Assembly (NCBI GenBank): GCA_937902275.1
Contig: CALFNW010000072.1
Span: 1 to 14,325, forward strand
Reading direction: 5' to 3'
Length of the DNA: 14,325 bases
From: UBA4717 sp002404395
GTDB lineage: Bacteria > Bacillota > Clostridia > Oscillospirales > CAG-272
Shown: positions 12,696 to 14,325 of the stretch, one piece after another
Layout of the letters: each line of letters begins with the position of its first letter
Position numbering within the stretch: position 1 is the stretch's first letter
The notes under the pieces: generated by a model
What the model was told of the DNA's origin: nothing
Database searches by the model: none
Seen by the model: the letters and a program-made list of their open reading frames with translations, nothing else
Position numbers and translations under genes: made by a program

Positions 12696-14162
12696 TCAAC
12701 CGAACAAGATCAAAGTCGCATATATCGGAGTAAATCTGCCGGTCGGCACGATCTCCAAAACGATTCGATTTTCCGCCTTGACCGTTTCGGGAGCGGTTAT
12801 CTCAAATTCTCCGACAGCTCCGTTTGAATACTCGGTCTTTACCGAGCAGGTATGCAGATTTAAGTTTCCTTTTACCGTAAAACCATCCTCCGTCAAAAAG
12901 CGGAGCGAATAATGTCTCTTCTCGGGAAACAGCTTTTCTTTGATGCGTATTCTTCCCTTGATCGTCTCGCCGGGTTTAATATACGGCGCACGCTCAAGCT
13001 CGATCTCGGCTTTTGCAAAAAGGTTTTCAGCTTCAAAATAATAGCGTCCGCGAAGCGCAAGCGCATCGGCGAATGAACTTCCTGCAAAGGTCTCGGCACT
13101 AACGCCGTCGAAATCATTATCGCCGTCATATACTTCAACAGGTGTGTCACGATATTCACGGTATTCGTCAAGCAGAGGTGTACGCTGACTCGTTACGGGA
13201 AGCAGTTCTATAACCTTGTCAGTAAGCTCTGTACAACTCTTCGGAAATACGGCGTGACCGTGTAAAAGGCAACCGCTTACTATACGGTCTCCGAGATATT
13301 CACGCCAATCCTTCGGAATTATTTCCGTACCGTACATGATCCCGAGCAGCGCTCCGCAGGTCGCACCGGTACAGTCGGTATCGTCTCCGCAATTTACCGC
13401 AGTCAGCATAGAACGCTTGAAATCGCCCTCTCCGTAAAGCAAACCGAGAATGGTAAACGCCACATTTGCCGGTGCCTGAAACCATCCGAGATCTTTACTG
13501 TCTTCGACTATTTTATTTCTTGTGTCTTTCCATTCGGTGCCCTTATCGTATTCTTCGACCGCGAGACGTACACTTCGTGCGACACGGCAGTTTTCGGGGA
13601 TCTTTGAGAGTCCGATCCGTATAAGCTCGCGCAGATCGCTTATTACAAAAGCCGCACTTTCCATGGCTTCAACAAATATAGCAGCAAAAGTACCCTCGCC
13701 GAATCCGTGATCTACGCAGGCGTCATAGTATGCATATCTGATTGCGCGTTCGGGCTGGCCCGGGAACAGTGAAGCCCAGATCTCGGTTCTGATCCACGCA
13801 CCGTTGGAATTGCGCCATTCTTCGTTGTTCACTTCGCCGGACATCGGCGGAACTATACCGGCTTTCATGTTACTCTTTCCGACACCGTACTCGTTCCAAT
13901 GAGGTGTTATGTATGTAAGCCAATATTCGCCGAGCACGCGCTCGTTGATCGCACGCACTCCGAGTTCCTCGACAGCTCTGAGCCATACGAGCTGAAGATC
14001 AAGGTCGTCGTTGATAAGCGGCTCACCGGGCGGTGTCACAAATCCTGTAGCATTTTGGATTTCACGCTTGGCTTCATACGGCGTACCTATGGTACCGCCG
14101 AGATTTTTGCCGAGCCAGCAGGCATAGATCTTATCCCAAAGTTTTTCTCTGTTGAATTTCAT
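12696..14162 (-). CDS. ADP-ribosylglycohydrolase-family protein with C-terminal beta domain
   Basis: A 488-residue member of the ADP-ribosylglycohydrolase (DraG/ARH) superfamily, metal-dependent hydrolases acting on ADP-ribosyl or related N-/O-glycosidic bonds. The start at 14162 (MKFNREKLWDKIYACWLGKN) is chosen because GGAGG lies 5 nt upstream. The longer frame from 14285 would begin upstream of the predicted transcription start. Motifs: GKNLGGTIGTPYE (18-30), first metal cluster NDDLDLQLVW (51-60; D52, D53, D55), GFGEGTFAAIFVEAME (153-168), and second cluster NCGDDTDCTGATCGALLGIMYG (258-279; D260, D261, D263). Residues from about 375 on look like an all-beta domain (PGETIKGRIRIKEK), not part of the minimal fold. 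This long subgroup is common in gut anaerobes, often near glycan-use genes, and its true substrate is uncertain. It ends in TGA and has its own promoter. Confidence 0.88.
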   Translation of the reverse strand: MKFNREKLWDKIYACWLGKNLGGTIGTPYEAKREIQNATGFVTPPGEPLINDDLDLQLVWLRAVEELGVRAINERVLGEYWLTYITPHWNEYGVGKSNMKAGIVPPMSGEVNNEEWRNSNGAWIRTEIWASLFPGQPERAIRYAYYDACVDHGFGEGTFAAIFVEAMESAAFVISDLRELIRIGLSKIPENCRVARSVRLAVEEYDKGTEWKDTRNKIVEDSKDLGWFQAPANVAFTILGLLYGEGDFKRSMLTAVNCGDDTDCTGATCGALLGIMYGTEIIPKDWREYLGDRIVSGCLLHGHAVFPKSCTELTDKVIELLPVTSQRTPLLDEYREYRDTPVEVYDGDNDFDGVSAETFAGSSFADALALRGRYYFEAENLFAKAEIELERAPYIKPGETIKGRIRIKEKLFPEKRHYSLRFLTEDGFTVKGNLNLHTCSVKTEYSNGAVGEFEITAPETVKAENRIVLEIVPTGRFTPIYATLILFG

Positions 14163-14174
14163 GTTACCCTCCGT

Positions 14175-14189
14175 GTCGGTATTGCCGAC
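14175..14189. repeat. GTCGG-N5-CCGAC dyad before the ADP-ribosylglycohydrolase start
   Basis: A 15-nt dyad just upstream of the GGAGG site on the minus strand, the same size and position as those before fumC and pepT. Confidence 0.45.
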
Positions 14190-14251
14190 CGAAATAAATT
14201 TGTCGATCGCTTCAGGTGCGTCAAAGAATTTCGGAAATTTCCGAGATCGCA

Positions 14252-14281
14252 TTGACTTTGCACTTTCAATCGTATTATAAT
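14252..14281 (+). promoter_or_regulatory. Plus-strand promoter for the gene at the right edge
   Basis: TTGACT (14252-14257), an 18-bp spacer and TATAAT (14276-14281). The -10 overlaps that of the minus-strand promoter. A leader of about 35 nt would lead to the ATG at 14323. Confidence 0.5.
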
Positions 14282-14302
14282 ACACATATATAAAACATTC
14301 AA
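14274..14302 (-). promoter_or_regulatory. Promoter of the ADP-ribosylglycohydrolase gene
   Basis: On the minus strand, -35 TTGAAT (14297-14302), a 17-bp spacer and TATAAT (14274-14279). The leader is about 105 nt. Confidence 0.7.
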
Positions 14303-14322
14303 GGAAACACGGAGCATTTACT

Positions 14323-14325
14323 ATG
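14323..14325 (+). CDS. Start codon of a divergent gene, rest outside the window
   Basis: The window ends in ATG, preceded by GGAG with an 8-nt spacing and by a plausible plus-strand promoter. Only the start codon is visible, so nothing can be said of the product. Confidence 0.45.

Overview
The window looks like chromosomal DNA from an anaerobic, Gram-positive Clostridia-type bacterium, probably an uncultured gut relative of the Oscillospirales or Christensenellales. That is an inference. It rests on strong Shine-Dalgarno sites (AAAGGAGG type), near-consensus sigma-A promoters that mostly have 17-bp spacers, intrinsic terminators, and a gene set typical of Firmicutes (G5/M23 cell-wall peptidase, peptidase T, DHHW/MBOAT pair, DUF2325). 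There are no phage, plasmid, CRISPR or insertion-sequence genes.

Left third (1-4203, all minus strand): a C4-dicarboxylate block. GTP-type PEP carboxykinase (pckG) has its own promoter and a strong terminator. It is followed by a second unit with its own TTGAAA/TATAAT promoter: an LDH/MDH-superfamily dehydrogenase, then class II fumarase (fumC, cut by the left edge). The dehydrogenase would probably be labelled lactate dehydrogenase by similarity. However, it carries Arg where lactate dehydrogenases have the specificity Gln, and its neighbours make oxaloacetate and consume malate. Together the three genes fit PEP -> oxaloacetate -> malate -> fumarate.

Middle (4275-8547, minus strand): a tRNA-Arg(CCG) with promoter and terminator, a KDPG/KHG-family aldolase, a membrane-anchored G5-M23 peptidoglycan endopeptidase, and peptidase T with a roughly 185-nt leader.

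Right-centre (8559-11324, plus strand): a two-gene surface-polysaccharide O-acetylation operon, made of an MBOAT acyltransferase (AlgI-like) and a DHHW/AlgX-J-like protein. The acyltransferase has an in-frame amber codon replacing an expected Trp just after its catalytic His, while the rest of its frame stays open. Its promoter has the -35 box embedded in a perfect 25-bp inverted repeat.

Right end (11460-14325): a GNAT acetyltransferase (minus) diverges from a small DUF2325 protein (plus). The DUF2325 promoter is overlapped by a dyad resembling metal-dependent DtxR/MntR-type operators. An ADP-ribosylglycohydrolase-family gene (minus) follows, preceded by overlapping divergent promoters for itself and for a plus-strand gene that starts at the last three bases.

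The most interesting points are the amber-interrupted acyltransferase, the palindrome over its promoter, the malate-type dehydrogenase between pckG and fumC, the DUF2325 operator, and recurring GTCGGC-N3-GCCGAC dyads just before start codons. I did not find a clearly new multi-gene system.
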